Shown: positions 24,676 through 32,065 of the stretch, piece by piece
Layout of the letters: each line of letters starts with the position of its first letter
Numbering within the stretch: position 1 is the stretch's first letter
From: JAAFIP01 sp043778205
GTDB taxonomy: Bacteria > Pseudomonadota > Gammaproteobacteria > Burkholderiales > Burkholderiaceae_C
Direction: 5' to 3'
Assembly (NCBI GenBank): GCA_043778205.1
Contig: JAYWGO010000143.1
Coordinates: forward strand, 1-50,758
Length of the DNA stretch: 50,758 bases
Made by a program: the position numbers and the translations under genes
The notes under the pieces: generated by a model
Databases searched by the model: none
The model's input: the letters and a program-made list of their open reading frames with translations, nothing else
What the model was told of the DNA's origin: nothing

Positions 24676-25232
24676 GGTGCATATTTTTCTAAAACGCTTT
24701 GCCACACTTGCAGCTTGCGCTCGAAGCTCCAACTGGCGTTGGCCGGGCTGCTAGAGGGCAGCTTGAAGACTTCGATAGGCGTGCGGGGGTCTGGGCTGTG
24801 GTTTGCACTGTCTGGGCCATGGTTTGCTCGGTTAAGCAGCGTATCCACTGCCTTGGCGTGCTTGTAACTTTCACCTCCATTATGGGCGATGGCCCGCAGC
24901 TGCGGGCAGCGCTGGCGCAGACTGGACAGGTCGTTAAGCTGGGCATGCTGTATGGCACTGTCCAGGCTGCCCACACGCTCGCAGGCGGCGTAAACGTCCC
25001 ACAAGCCAATGCCCATCTCTAGCAGTTGCTTACTCTTAATTTCATAGCTACTTGTGCAGTATTTCCTTGGGCCATCGGCTGATTTGGCATTAAAAATAAG
25101 CCGCCAAAGCTGGTTTTGCGGATGTGCGTAGTACTGCTGCAGTTGCAATGACTTCACGCTGGGAAAGCTGCCCAATATCAGCACGCGGGTGGCGCTGTTA
25201 AGCAGGGGCGGGAGGCCTTGGAGCACTTGCAA
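24672..25232 (-). CDS. DNA-deoxyinosine glycosylase, uracil-DNA glycosylase superfamily
   Basis: A ~186-residue base-excision repair enzyme. RVLILGSFPSVKSLQLQQYY is the catalytic-site motif of the family 6 (hypoxanthine-DNA glycosylase) group, with NQLWRLIF behind it, and LPSSSPANASWSFERKLQVW is the second DNA-contact motif. There is no good ATG; TTG 25232 or GTG 25226 is the likely start. Residues ~52-65 come from an in-frame dispersed repeat, and the ANHGPDSANHSPDPR stretch before the second motif is also an odd repeat-like insertion. Upstream is a TTGGGG tandem. Confidence 0.82.
   Translation of the reverse strand: MQVLQGLPPLLNSATRVLILGSFPSVKSLQLQQYYAHPQNQLWRLIFNAKSADGPRKYCTSSYEIKSKQLLEMGIGLWDVYAACERVGSLDSAIQHAQLNDLSSLRQRCPQLRAIAHNGGESYKHAKAVDTLLNRANHGPDSANHSPDPRTPIEVFKLPSSSPANASWSFERKLQVWQSVLEKYAP
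25038..25080 (+). repeat. Dispersed repeat copy 3, inside the DNA glycosylase gene
   Basis: CATAGCTACTTGTGCAGTAT then TTCCTTGGGC, same strand sense as copy 1. On the gene strand it encodes ADGPRKYCTSSYEIK (residues ~52-65) without breaking the frame. Confidence 0.85.
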
Positions 25233-25236
25233 AAGC

Positions 25237-25266
25237 TTGGGGTTGGGGTTGGGGTTGGGGTTGGGG
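25237..25266 (+). repeat. Five tandem TTGGGG units
   Basis: Five perfect copies of TTGGGG just upstream of the glycosylase start. The G-rich strand could fold into a G-quadruplex; the glycosylase transcript carries the C-rich complement. Confidence 0.95.
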
Positions 25267-25318
25267 CTGAAGTATGGGGCTCAGTGCGGTTTAATTTTAC
25301 GCGCTGGTGCCGCCAACT

Positions 25319-26374
25319 TTAAACCACCAAAGGCTCTTCCTGCATGGCCTCAATCTGCGCCTGCAGCAGTTGCAGTTGCTCTTGCCAGTATGCACGGGTG
25401 CCAAAGTGCGGGAAAGCCAGGGGAAAGGCCGGGTCGTCCCAGCGACGGGCGAGCCAAGCGCTGTAGTGCAGCAGGCGCAGCGTGCGCAGGGGTTCAATCA
25501 AGGCCAGCTCGCGGCGGTCAAAACTGCGAAACTGCGCGTAGCCGTCCAAAATGGCCGACAGTTGCTGAGTGCGTTGCCTGCGGTCGCCCGACAGCAGCAT
25601 CCACAGGTCTTGCACCGCCGGGCCCGTGCGTGCGTCGTCCAGGTCTACAAAGTGCGGGCCAGCGGCCTGGGTGGTACTACCTTCAGGGGTCCACAAAATA
25701 TTGCCGGGGTGGCAGTCGCCATGCAAACGGATGTGCTGGATGCCTTCAACCTCCGTGGCCGATGAAGCAGTAGATGAAGTTGCGGACGAAGAGTGACCGC
25801 CCGCCAGCGTTCTGCCTGCGCAAGCAGCTACCAAAGCCAAAGCCTCTTGGCAGGCACCGCGCCAGGCGGTGCTGACCTCGGGCGCTACGCTGGCGTGCTG
25901 CACCAGCCAGTCATAGGGCTCGGTGCCAAAGCTTGCCACGTTCAAGGCGGGGCGCACAGCAAACGGCGCTGTAGCACCCACCGTATGCATGCGCGCCAAG
26001 AACCGGCCAATCCATTCCAGCGTGTCCAGGTCGTCCAGCTCGGGTGTGCGGCCGCCCTTGCGAGGGCTGATGCTGTAGCGAAAACCCTGCGCGTGGTGCA
26101 GGGTTTGGCCATTAAATACCATTGGCGCAGCCAGCGGAATTTCGGCCTCTGCCAGCTGCGCGGCAAAGTCATGCTCTTCTTGAATTTGCGCATCGCTCCA
26201 GCGCTGGGGGCGGTAAAACTTGGCCACCACCGCCGCGCCGTCCTCAGTGTGCGCCATCACCACCCGGTTCTCGTAGCTTGACAGCGTCATCAGCCTGCCG
26301 TCTAGCAGCAGGCCGGTGGCCTCTAGCGCAGCCAGCATCACGTCGGGGGTCAGGGTTTCAAACAGGTGGGACAT
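25319..26374 (-). CDS. srkA: Stress-response Ser/Thr protein kinase SrkA (RdoA/YihE)
   Basis: A 351-residue aminoglycoside-phosphotransferase-fold kinase that in E. coli counteracts programmed death after stress. SYENRVVMAHTEDGAAVVAKFYRP contains the ATP-anchoring lysine (K52). HGDCHPGNILW (218-228) is the catalytic loop and FVDLDDARTGP (~242-252) the metal-binding loop. Residues ~190-210 are a Ser/Thr/Ala-rich insert (GGHSSSATSSTASSATE) directly before the catalytic loop, not expected in the family. A dispersed repeat lies ~20 bases upstream of the start. Confidence 0.93.
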   Translation of the reverse strand: MSHLFETLTPDVMLAALEATGLLLDGRLMTLSSYENRVVMAHTEDGAAVVAKFYRPQRWSDAQIQEEHDFAAQLAEAEIPLAAPMVFNGQTLHHAQGFRYSISPRKGGRTPELDDLDTLEWIGRFLARMHTVGATAPFAVRPALNVASFGTEPYDWLVQHASVAPEVSTAWRGACQEALALVAACAGRTLAGGHSSSATSSTASSATEVEGIQHIRLHGDCHPGNILWTPEGSTTQAAGPHFVDLDDARTGPAVQDLWMLLSGDRRQRTQQLSAILDGYAQFRSFDRRELALIEPLRTLRLLHYSAWLARRWDDPAFPLAFPHFGTRAYWQEQLQLLQAQIEAMQEEPLVV

Positions 26375-26393
26375 GCATTTTTAAGGCTAAATG

Positions 26394-26445
26394 AGGCTAT
26401 GGCCCAAGGAAATGCTGCATAAGCAGCTACGCTATTAATAGCGCA
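26394..26445 (-). repeat. Dispersed repeat copy 4, upstream of srkA
   Basis: GCTATGGCCCAAGGAAATGC then TGCATAAGCAGCTAC, the inverted orientation relative to copy 1, ending in the palindrome CGCTATTAATAGCG (26430-26443). It forms most of the srkA leader region. Confidence 0.85.
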
Positions 26446-26477
26446 TAAGAAATGCTATTTTACCTGCTGTAAGCAGC

Positions 26478-27575
26478 CTAGCCTGCTGCGTGTAGCGACA
26501 GCATGTGCCCCACGCGCGGGTCGCCTTGGCCTGCCAGCACCTGTGCGTAAGCCTGCTGTGCTGCGGCCGGGCCGTGGTGCTGCGTTACGTTTAGCCAGGG
26601 CGCGCCAGGCTGGGTAGCGTGCTGGCTAAAGGCCTGCCAAGCCGCCACCACGGTGCGGCCAAAGCCCTCGGGGCCCCAGTCGGTGTAGCGCTTTTTTACC
26701 TGGGCGGGTGCAAAAAACAAAATCGGCTTAGGGCCGGCCAAGTTTTTACCACTGCCCAGCTGGTCCACGTGGGTGCCGCCAATCGCACAGCTGTAGGCCA
26801 AGTTGGCAAAGCGGCTGTGAATGTCTTGGCGCAGCGGGGCGTTGCCTGCAAAGTCTACATACACACAGGCACTGTCGGCCGCTACATCGCCCAGCTGGTC
26901 GTAGGCCAGCACGCGGCTGTAGCAGCCCAGGCTTTGGCAAAACGCCACGTTGCGCGGTGAGGTCAGGCCGATCACCTCGATGCCGCTGCGCTGGTGCAAA
27001 AAATGCGCTGTACCGTAGGCAGTTTTGCTAGATGCACTGGACAGCAGCAGGGTGTTGGCCCCAAAAAAAGCGCTGTCGGCCAAAAAGTCGTCAATCAAAA
27101 ACGAGGTAATAAACAAAGGCCGCAGCAGCGCTTGAATGTCCTCGGTAGCCTGGGTGTACTGCGGGTCAACGCTGGCACGCAGGTACTGGTTGTACACGCC
27201 ATGCAGCGCACTGCGGTGCGGTGCGATGCACGAAAAACCACTGGGCGTGAGCTTGCCCGGCGACAGCACAGCGTGGGAGGCAAACGGCCAGTAGCCGTAG
27301 AGCTTCTCGCCCACGGCCACACCGTCGTGGCTGCTTTCCTCCACAGTGCCAAAGCCCCACACCGGCACCGTGCCCCAGCCGGTTTGCCCGGTGGGGAAAA
27401 AATGCCAATACTGCATCGCGTCGCCAAAGGCTGCGTAGGTGATGTTGTTAGACGTGAAAGAAAACTTGTCCACCCGCACCCGCACTTGGCCCTGCGCCAG
27501 CGGCGTGTGGGGCACAGTAACAAAGCGCGTGTCGGCAAGCTGGGCGGTGTTGGTAAGCAGTGTGGTGGTAGTCAT
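26478..27575 (-). CDS. DUF2855-family protein
   Basis: A 365-residue protein of a family related to medium-chain dehydrogenases/reductases: LAQGQVRVRVDKFSFTSNNI and WGTVPVWGFGTVEES resemble the N-terminal GroES-like domain, and NTLLLSSASSKTAYGTAHFL the start of a nucleotide-binding domain lacking a clear GxGxxG. The start ATG 27575 (MTTTTLLTN) is preferred; an upstream in-frame start adds 30 unlikely residues. No partner gene suggests a substrate; the reaction is unknown. Confidence 0.8.
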   Translation of the reverse strand: MTTTTLLTNTAQLADTRFVTVPHTPLAQGQVRVRVDKFSFTSNNITYAAFGDAMQYWHFFPTGQTGWGTVPVWGFGTVEESSHDGVAVGEKLYGYWPFASHAVLSPGKLTPSGFSCIAPHRSALHGVYNQYLRASVDPQYTQATEDIQALLRPLFITSFLIDDFLADSAFFGANTLLLSSASSKTAYGTAHFLHQRSGIEVIGLTSPRNVAFCQSLGCYSRVLAYDQLGDVAADSACVYVDFAGNAPLRQDIHSRFANLAYSCAIGGTHVDQLGSGKNLAGPKPILFFAPAQVKKRYTDWGPEGFGRTVVAAWQAFSQHATQPGAPWLNVTQHHGPAAAQQAYAQVLAGQGDPRVGHMLSLHAAG

Positions 27576-27694
27576 GCAGTGACGATAACGCATCCCCCAC
27601 AGATTGGCTAGCGCGCGTGAGACAGGGAGGTGGGGTTGTGAGTTGTGAGTTGTGAGGATAGTCACTGTACCGGCAGTGGTAGGTGTAATTACTA

Positions 27695-27745
27695 TTAATT
27701 CAATAGCTACTCATGCAGCATTTCCTTGGGCTATAGGGCTAAAAC
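27695..27745 (+). repeat. Dispersed repeat copy 5, near consensus
   Basis: CAATAGCTACTCATGCAGCA then TTTCCTTGGGCTATAGGGCT and AAAACG: one of the best-preserved copies, in the DUF2855-argB gap. Confidence 0.9.
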
Positions 27746-27855
27746 GCTTAAAAATACATTATTCTGCGCTACGGGCTGTTTTGGCCCGTTTCTCCTTTTC
27801 CTTCCGATTTCGCACTCGCCTTCCCCTCACCCTAAGCCACCAAACCACCCCTGTA

Positions 27856-28058
27856 TTCGCGGTGCAGCGTGCGCTGTGTGCATGCGCCCCGATGAGGGTA
27901 GCGGGCTCGAGGAACGCAGGAATGGGGGATCAGAACCGGGCGCTGTCTGAGGCGTTAGCCGAGTTCGCACGGTTCCCCCCATTTCGAGTACCGCAGATGC
28001 TCCCCCGAAGGGGCCGCTGCCCTGGGGCGCATGCACACAGCGCACGCTGCACCGCGAA
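27856..28058. repeat. Long inverted repeat with 35 bp perfect arms
   Basis: TTCGCGGTGCAGCGTGCGCT and 15 more bases (27856-27890) recur perfectly inverted at 28024-28058. Inside, weaker complementarity continues (for example GGAATGGGGGATC against GGTTCCCCCCATT), so the whole ~203 bp could form one long hairpin or cruciform upstream of argB. Confidence 0.92.
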
Positions 28059-28197
28059 GCCCGCGAGGTCTAAGGAGCGAAACGTGAAACTCACCAAACA
28101 GCATGCAAGAAAAAAGATACAAGTAACAAAAAAATCCACAGCCCACCACATGGGCTATTATTTCAGCTGTCCAGACCACCAGCGAAAACGCCCCGCC

Positions 28198-29109
28198 ATG
28201 ACCACCGCCCACGCCGACCCTATTGACTTGTCCCACGTTACGCCGCGCGACAAAGCTGAAATACTGGCCCAAGCCCTGCCCTACATTCGCAAATTCCACG
28301 GCAAAACCCTGGTTATTAAATACGGCGGCAACGCCATGACCGACCCTGCCCTGCAGGCTGACTTTGCCGAAGACGTGGTGCTGCTCAAACTGGTCGGCAT
28401 GAACCCCGTGGTGGTGCACGGCGGCGGCCCGCAAATAGAAACCGCCCTTAAACGCCTGGGCAAAACCGGCCAGTTTATCCAAGGCATGCGGGTGACCGAC
28501 GCAGAAACCATGGAAGTGGTGGAATGGGTGCTGGCCGGCGAAGTGCAGCAAGACATCGTCGGTTTGATCAACGCCGCCGGTGGCAAAGCCGTGGGCCTAA
28601 CCGGGCGCGACGGCGGGCTGATACGGGCTAAAAAACTCAAACTGCTGGACACCAAAGATGCCAGCATCGAGCACGACGTAGGCCAAGTAGGCGAGATTGA
28701 AAGCATCGACCCCAGCGTGGTCAAGGCCCTGCAAGACGACGCGTTTATTCCCGTCATCAGCCCCATCGGCTTTGGCGAAAACAACGAAAGCTACAACATC
28801 AACGCCGACGTAGTTGCCGCAAAACTGGCCACCGTGCTGCGCGCCGAAAAGCTCATGATGCTGACCAACATCAGCGGTGTGCTGGATAAGCAAGGCAAAC
28901 TGCTGGTGGAACTGACGGCCAAGCAAATTGACGTGCTGATTGAAGATGGCACCATCTCGGGCGGCATGCTGCCCAAAATAGCCGGTGCGCTGGACGCGGC
29001 CAAAAGCGGCGTGAACGCGGTGCACATCGTAGACGGCCGGGTGCCGCACGCCATGCTGCTGGAGATTCTGACCGACCAAGCCTATGGCACGATGATCAGG
29101 TCACATTGA
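28198..29109 (+). CDS. argB: Acetylglutamate kinase
   Basis: Second step of arginine synthesis: phosphorylates N-acetylglutamate. The 303-residue protein has LVIKYGGNAM near residue 38, GMNPVVVHGGGPQIETALKR, VEWVLAGEVQQDIVGLINAAGGKAVGLTGRDGG-type sequence (seen as VLAGEVQQDIV and KAVGLTGRDGGLI), and SGGMLPKIAGALDAAKSGVN in the C-terminal nucleotide site. ATG 28198 gives the usual N terminus. In related genomes argB lies near slmA; here a two-component system sits between them. Confidence 0.97.
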   Translation: MTTAHADPIDLSHVTPRDKAEILAQALPYIRKFHGKTLVIKYGGNAMTDPALQADFAEDVVLLKLVGMNPVVVHGGGPQIETALKRLGKTGQFIQGMRVTDAETMEVVEWVLAGEVQQDIVGLINAAGGKAVGLTGRDGGLIRAKKLKLLDTKDASIEHDVGQVGEIESIDPSVVKALQDDAFIPVISPIGFGENNESYNINADVVAAKLATVLRAEKLMMLTNISGVLDKQGKLLVELTAKQIDVLIEDGTISGGMLPKIAGALDAAKSGVNAVHIVDGRVPHAMLLEILTDQAYGTMIRSH

Positions 29110-29148
29110 TGACCACCCCCACGCTCTCCCGCTGCACGAGGATCGCTG

Positions 29149-29180
29149 CCCCCCCCCAAGGAGGCCTTCGTGCCTTGGGG
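29149..29180. repeat. GC-rich hairpin after argB
   Basis: CCCCAAGG (29154-29161) pairs with CCTTGGGG (29173-29180); a run of nine C precedes it (29149-29157). There is no T tract, so it may be a REP-like element or processing hairpin rather than a true terminator. Confidence 0.5.
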
Positions 29181-29238
29181 CGGCCCGGCGGCACTCAACT
29201 AAATTAATTGTGATCTGACCCCATTTAAAAAGAAAACT

Positions 29239-29931
29239 ATGCGCCTACTCCTTGTCGAAGACGATGTCATGGTGGCCAGCGGTATCAAGCTGGGGCTGTC
29301 GGGCGCAGGCTATGCGGTGGACTGGGTGGGCAGTGCTGAGCGCGCTATGGATGCGCTAGCGGCCGGGGCTTTTGATGCGGCCATTATTGACATTGGCCTG
29401 CCACGCAGCGACGGGCTGGAACTGACCCGCCAGTTGCGCCACGGCGGCCACACCCTGCCGGTGCTGATTTTGACCGCCCGCGACGCGCTGCAAGACCGCG
29501 TGCAGGGCCTGGACATGGGCGCAGACGACTACATGGTCAAACCGTTTGAGCTGCCCGAGCTGCTGGCGCGCCTGCGCGCGCTGCTGCGCCGGTCGCAGGC
29601 GGCTACCACAGCATCTTTAAGCTTTGGCTGCCTCACACTAGACACCGCGCTGCGCCAAGCCCACGCCAACGGCCAGCTGATTGACCTGGGCCCGCGCGAA
29701 TGGACGGTAATGGAATACCTGCTGCTGCAGGCCCCCAAGCCTGCCGCCAAAGACAAAATACTGGCCGCCCTGACCGGCTGGGACAAAGAAATTACAGCCA
29801 ACGCGGTGGAGGTGTATATCTCGCGCCTGCGCGGCAAGCTAGAGCCCTACGGCATCGCGCTGCGCTCGATTCGCGGCTTTGGCTACCGGCTGGAGCTGGA
29901 CAGCCATGGCACTGCCCCCGCCGCAAGCTAA
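29239..29931 (+). CDS. OmpR-family response regulator, TctD-like
   Basis: A 230-residue two-component regulator. Receiver domain: acidic pair E7/D8-D9, phospho-acceptor D51 in IIDIGLPRSDGLEL, and K in YMVKPFELPE. The C-terminal winged helix contains LGPREWTVMEYLLLQAPKPA and VYISRLRGKLEPYGIALRSI, the DNA-recognition region. The coding end overlaps the kinase start by 26 bases. The partner kinase has a TctE-type sensor, so it may regulate the tctBAC operon (18.8-21.9 kb); this is an inference. Confidence 0.93.
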   Translation: MRLLLVEDDVMVASGIKLGLSGAGYAVDWVGSAERAMDALAAGAFDAAIIDIGLPRSDGLELTRQLRHGGHTLPVLILTARDALQDRVQGLDMGADDYMVKPFELPELLARLRALLRRSQAATTASLSFGCLTLDTALRQAHANGQLIDLGPREWTVMEYLLLQAPKPAAKDKILAALTGWDKEITANAVEVYISRLRGKLEPYGIALRSIRGFGYRLELDSHGTAPAAS

Positions 29932-31441
29932 TCCAACGCAACCAGCGCCCCGCGTGGCTGGCGTACCCAGAGTACCCGGCGTCATGGCCGGGCTGCGCCA
30001 GCGCCTGCTGCTGATGCTGCTGCTGCCCTTGGTGGCGCTGGCGTGCGTGAGCGCGTGGTTTGACTACCGGGCCGCTGGCAGCGCGGCCGTGCAGCAAGAC
30101 CAGCAGCTCCAGCGCCTGGTGCCTTTGATTATTGGCTCGATAGTGGCAGAAGGTGCAGCGCCGCTAGAACCCCCGGTGGTGCTGCTGGCCCCAGCGATTG
30201 AAGATTTTTTGAAAGACCGCCAAGGCCTGGCCGCCTGGGGCCTGGCCACCATAGACGGGCGCATTATGCTGGGCGAAGCGTGGATGAGCACACCCACGCC
30301 GTCCACCGGTGAGCCGGAATACCACAGCGAGCTGGTGGGCGGGGTAACCTACCGTATTGTGGCCCAACGCGCGCAAACCGCAGGCGGCGAGCTGGTGGTG
30401 ATGCTGGCCGACGGGTCTGATCTGCGGCAAAACTGGCTGCGCGCGGTGATGCTCAAAGTGCTGCTGCCCAACCTGCTGCTCATCATCGCCGCCGCGCTGG
30501 CGGTCAACTGGGCCGTCAAGCGTGCTCTGGCCCCGCTGCTGGCCCTGAAAGACGCGCTAGAAACCCGCTCTCCGCGTGATCTCAGTGCCATCGACGTGGC
30601 CCATTCGCCCGAAGAAGTGCGTCCGCTAGTGGACTCCCTGAACCGCTTGTTTGGACTGGTGGACGCGCAGGCCCAGGCACAGCGCCGCTTTGTGCAAGAC
30701 GCAGCGCACCAGCTGCGCACGCCGCTGGCGGGCCTGCAAGCACAGGTGGAGGCTTGGGCGCAGGCGGTGAACGCCCCACAGGTTGATATTTATAAAGAAA
30801 ATACCGCTATGGCCCAAGTAAATGCTGCACAAGCAGCTATTTCTTTAGGAGCAGACGAAATTAACCGGCTGCGCAACGCCACCCGCCGCACCTCCCAGCT
30901 GGCCAACCAGTTGCTGGCCCTGTCGCGGGCTGATGCGCAGTCAGCAGGCAGCCAGCCCATGCACAGCGTAGACCTGCAAGCCCTGTGCCACAGCGTGCTA
31001 GAGCAGCAGCTAGACAGTGCTACCGCCAAGGGCATAGACCTGGGCTTGGACATTGCCAGCGACCAAGGCGCGCTGGTGGTAGAGGGCTACGAATGGCTAC
31101 TGCGCGAACTGCTAACCAACCTGTGCGACAACGCCATACGCTACACACCGCGCGGTGCCAGCGTGACGCTGCGCTGCCTGCGGGAACAGGCAGCTGTGCT
31201 GCTGGAGGTAAGCGACGACGGCCCCGGTATCGCCGCCCACGAGCGCACCCGGGTGCTAGAGCGCTTTTACCGCGTGCAAGGCACCAGCGGCGAAGGCACG
31301 GGCCTGGGCCTGGCCATAGCCGACGAGATTGCCCGCTTGCATGGCACCCAGCTCGTGCTGGGCGATGCCCACAGCGCAGCAGGGGCAGCCGCCTTGGCAC
31401 CTGGCCTGCGGGTGCAGGTGCGCTTTGCTGTAGGTAACTAG
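29906..31441 (+). CDS. TctE-like sensor histidine kinase
   Basis: A ~511-residue membrane kinase. First helix ~33-51 (LLLMLLLPLVALACVSAWF), then the 2CSK-type periplasmic start FDYRAAGSAAVQQDQQLQRL, second helix ~184-203. The DHp domain has FVQDAAHQLRTPLAGLQAQ with H268; LLTNLCDNAIRYTPRG (N box), DDGPGI and GTGLGLAI follow. Residues ~296-314 come from an in-frame dispersed repeat placed in the loop between the two DHp helices. ATG 29906 is preferred, with ATG 29984 an alternative. It pairs with the preceding regulator; carboxylate sensing is inferred from the TctE-like N terminus. Confidence 0.92.
   Translation: MALPPPQANPTQPAPRVAGVPRVPGVMAGLRQRLLLMLLLPLVALACVSAWFDYRAAGSAAVQQDQQLQRLVPLIIGSIVAEGAAPLEPPVVLLAPAIEDFLKDRQGLAAWGLATIDGRIMLGEAWMSTPTPSTGEPEYHSELVGGVTYRIVAQRAQTAGGELVVMLADGSDLRQNWLRAVMLKVLLPNLLLIIAAALAVNWAVKRALAPLLALKDALETRSPRDLSAIDVAHSPEEVRPLVDSLNRLFGLVDAQAQAQRRFVQDAAHQLRTPLAGLQAQVEAWAQAVNAPQVDIYKENTAMAQVNAAQAAISLGADEINRLRNATRRTSQLANQLLALSRADAQSAGSQPMHSVDLQALCHSVLEQQLDSATAKGIDLGLDIASDQGALVVEGYEWLLRELLTNLCDNAIRYTPRGASVTLRCLREQAAVLLEVSDDGPGIAAHERTRVLERFYRVQGTSGEGTGLGLAIADEIARLHGTQLVLGDAHSAAGAAALAPGLRVQVRFAVGN
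30795..30845 (-). repeat. Dispersed repeat copy 6, inside the histidine kinase gene
   Basis: CCGCTATGGCCCAAGTAAAT then GCTGCACAAGCAGCTATTTC. In the kinase frame it gives ENTAMAQVNAAQAAIS. Inverted orientation relative to copy 1; GCTGC-ACAA-GCAGC forms a small hairpin. Confidence 0.88.
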
Positions 31442-31548
31442 TTGGGTATGCACAGTGGGTTGGCAGGCGGCTGGTTGCGATTTGCGGGGCAAGTTGCGCA
31501 CCCTAGCTTGGCTCTTGTACGAGCTCAGGGGACACTTGTTTTGTACAG

Positions 31549-31654
31549 GATCATGTCGGCGGCGCTACTCCAGCTTCGCGGCTGTCCCCCGTGTTGGCCT
31601 AGGGCCAACGACTCCTTAATGCCGCTACGCTGGAGTAGCGCCGCCGACCTGATC
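31549..31654. repeat. Long hairpin element A
   Basis: Arms 31549-31582 and 31621-31654 pair over 34 positions with four mismatches, three of them forming one internal loop. The apical part carries TGTCCCCCG, a perfect GTTGGCC-TAG-GGCCAAC stem (31593-31609) and CTCCTTAATG. Confidence 0.92.
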
Positions 31655-31748
31655 TTGCCAGTGTGGTGGGCGCTTGACCGCTAATGCAGGCACCTTGTTT
31701 CCGGCGTTGTGGGCGTTCCACGACAAGTGCAAACACCACCTTTCCACC

Positions 31749-31787
31749 TGGCGGGTCATCGCCCCCCCCCCCCCCGCAAACCCGCCA
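31749..31787. repeat. C14 homopolymer inside a small inverted repeat
   Basis: Fourteen C in a row (31762-31775) flanked by TGGCGGGT (31749-31756) and ACCCGCCA (31780-31787). The homopolymer would be prone to slippage; no gene overlaps it. Confidence 0.9.
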
Positions 31788-31795
31788 CACTCGCT

Positions 31796-31889
31796 GCCCA
31801 GGAGCTTGGCTTGGACGGCGTAGCGACATTAAGGAGGAGCCCGCAGGGCGGGGGACAGTCGCGTAGCCGTCCAAGCCAAGCTCCTGGGC
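31796..31889. repeat. Long hairpin element B, related to A in reverse
   Basis: Arms 31796-31827 and 31858-31889 pair over 32 positions except for one symmetric 3-base internal loop (GTA opposite GTA). The 30-base loop, read in reverse complement, begins TGTCCCCCG and ends CTCCTTAAT, like element A, and contains GCCC-GCA-GGGC. Confidence 0.93.
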
Positions 31890-32065
31890 GTACAAGCACT
31901 CAGCCCCTGAGCGCACAAACACCCAGGACCCTCTGCAGTGCTGCACAATCCGGGCTTACAGCAACACACCCCTACCCCGCGTATACCCGCACATCCCACA
32001 GCAAGTCAGTGCTGACTGCTGTGAGAGAATCGTTATAAAGTTTTGCAATTTACTGCCCCCAGCCC

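Larger units (their letters stand above)
27576..28197. other. 622-base gene-free stretch before argB
   Basis: It contains dispersed repeat copy 5 (27695-27745) and a long inverted repeat (27856-28058). The argB frame stays open through it, but there is no family similarity and the arms mirror each other, so I regard it as non-coding. The argB promoter should lie between ~28060 and 28190, where the sequence becomes A-rich. Confidence 0.6.
31442..32065. other. 624-base gene-free stretch full of inverted repeats
   Basis: Between the kinase and slmA lie two long hairpin elements (31549-31654 and 31796-31889) and a C14 tract inside a third small inverted repeat (31749-31787). No reading frame here looks real. 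The slmA promoter should lie in the AT-richer ~31985-32060 part (GAGAATCGTTATAAAGTTTT). Confidence 0.6.

Noticed and set aside
25237..25266. Telomere-type repeat marking a linear replicon end
   Set aside because: It is internal, only five units long, and flanked by ordinary chromosomal genes.
27652..28197. N-terminal extension of ArgB of ~180 residues
   Set aside because: The frame is open but runs through a dispersed repeat and an inverted repeat; no family member has such an extension and ATG 28198 is the standard start.
29201..29224. TGATCTGACCCCATTT-like sequence as an insertion-sequence end
   Set aside because: No transposase or opposite end is visible nearby; similarity to such ends is from memory and too short to claim.
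31593..31609. GTTGGCC/GGCCAAC palindrome as an integron attC core
   Set aside because: The core does not match GTTRRRY (third purine is C), there is no integrase and no second core pair at the expected spacing.
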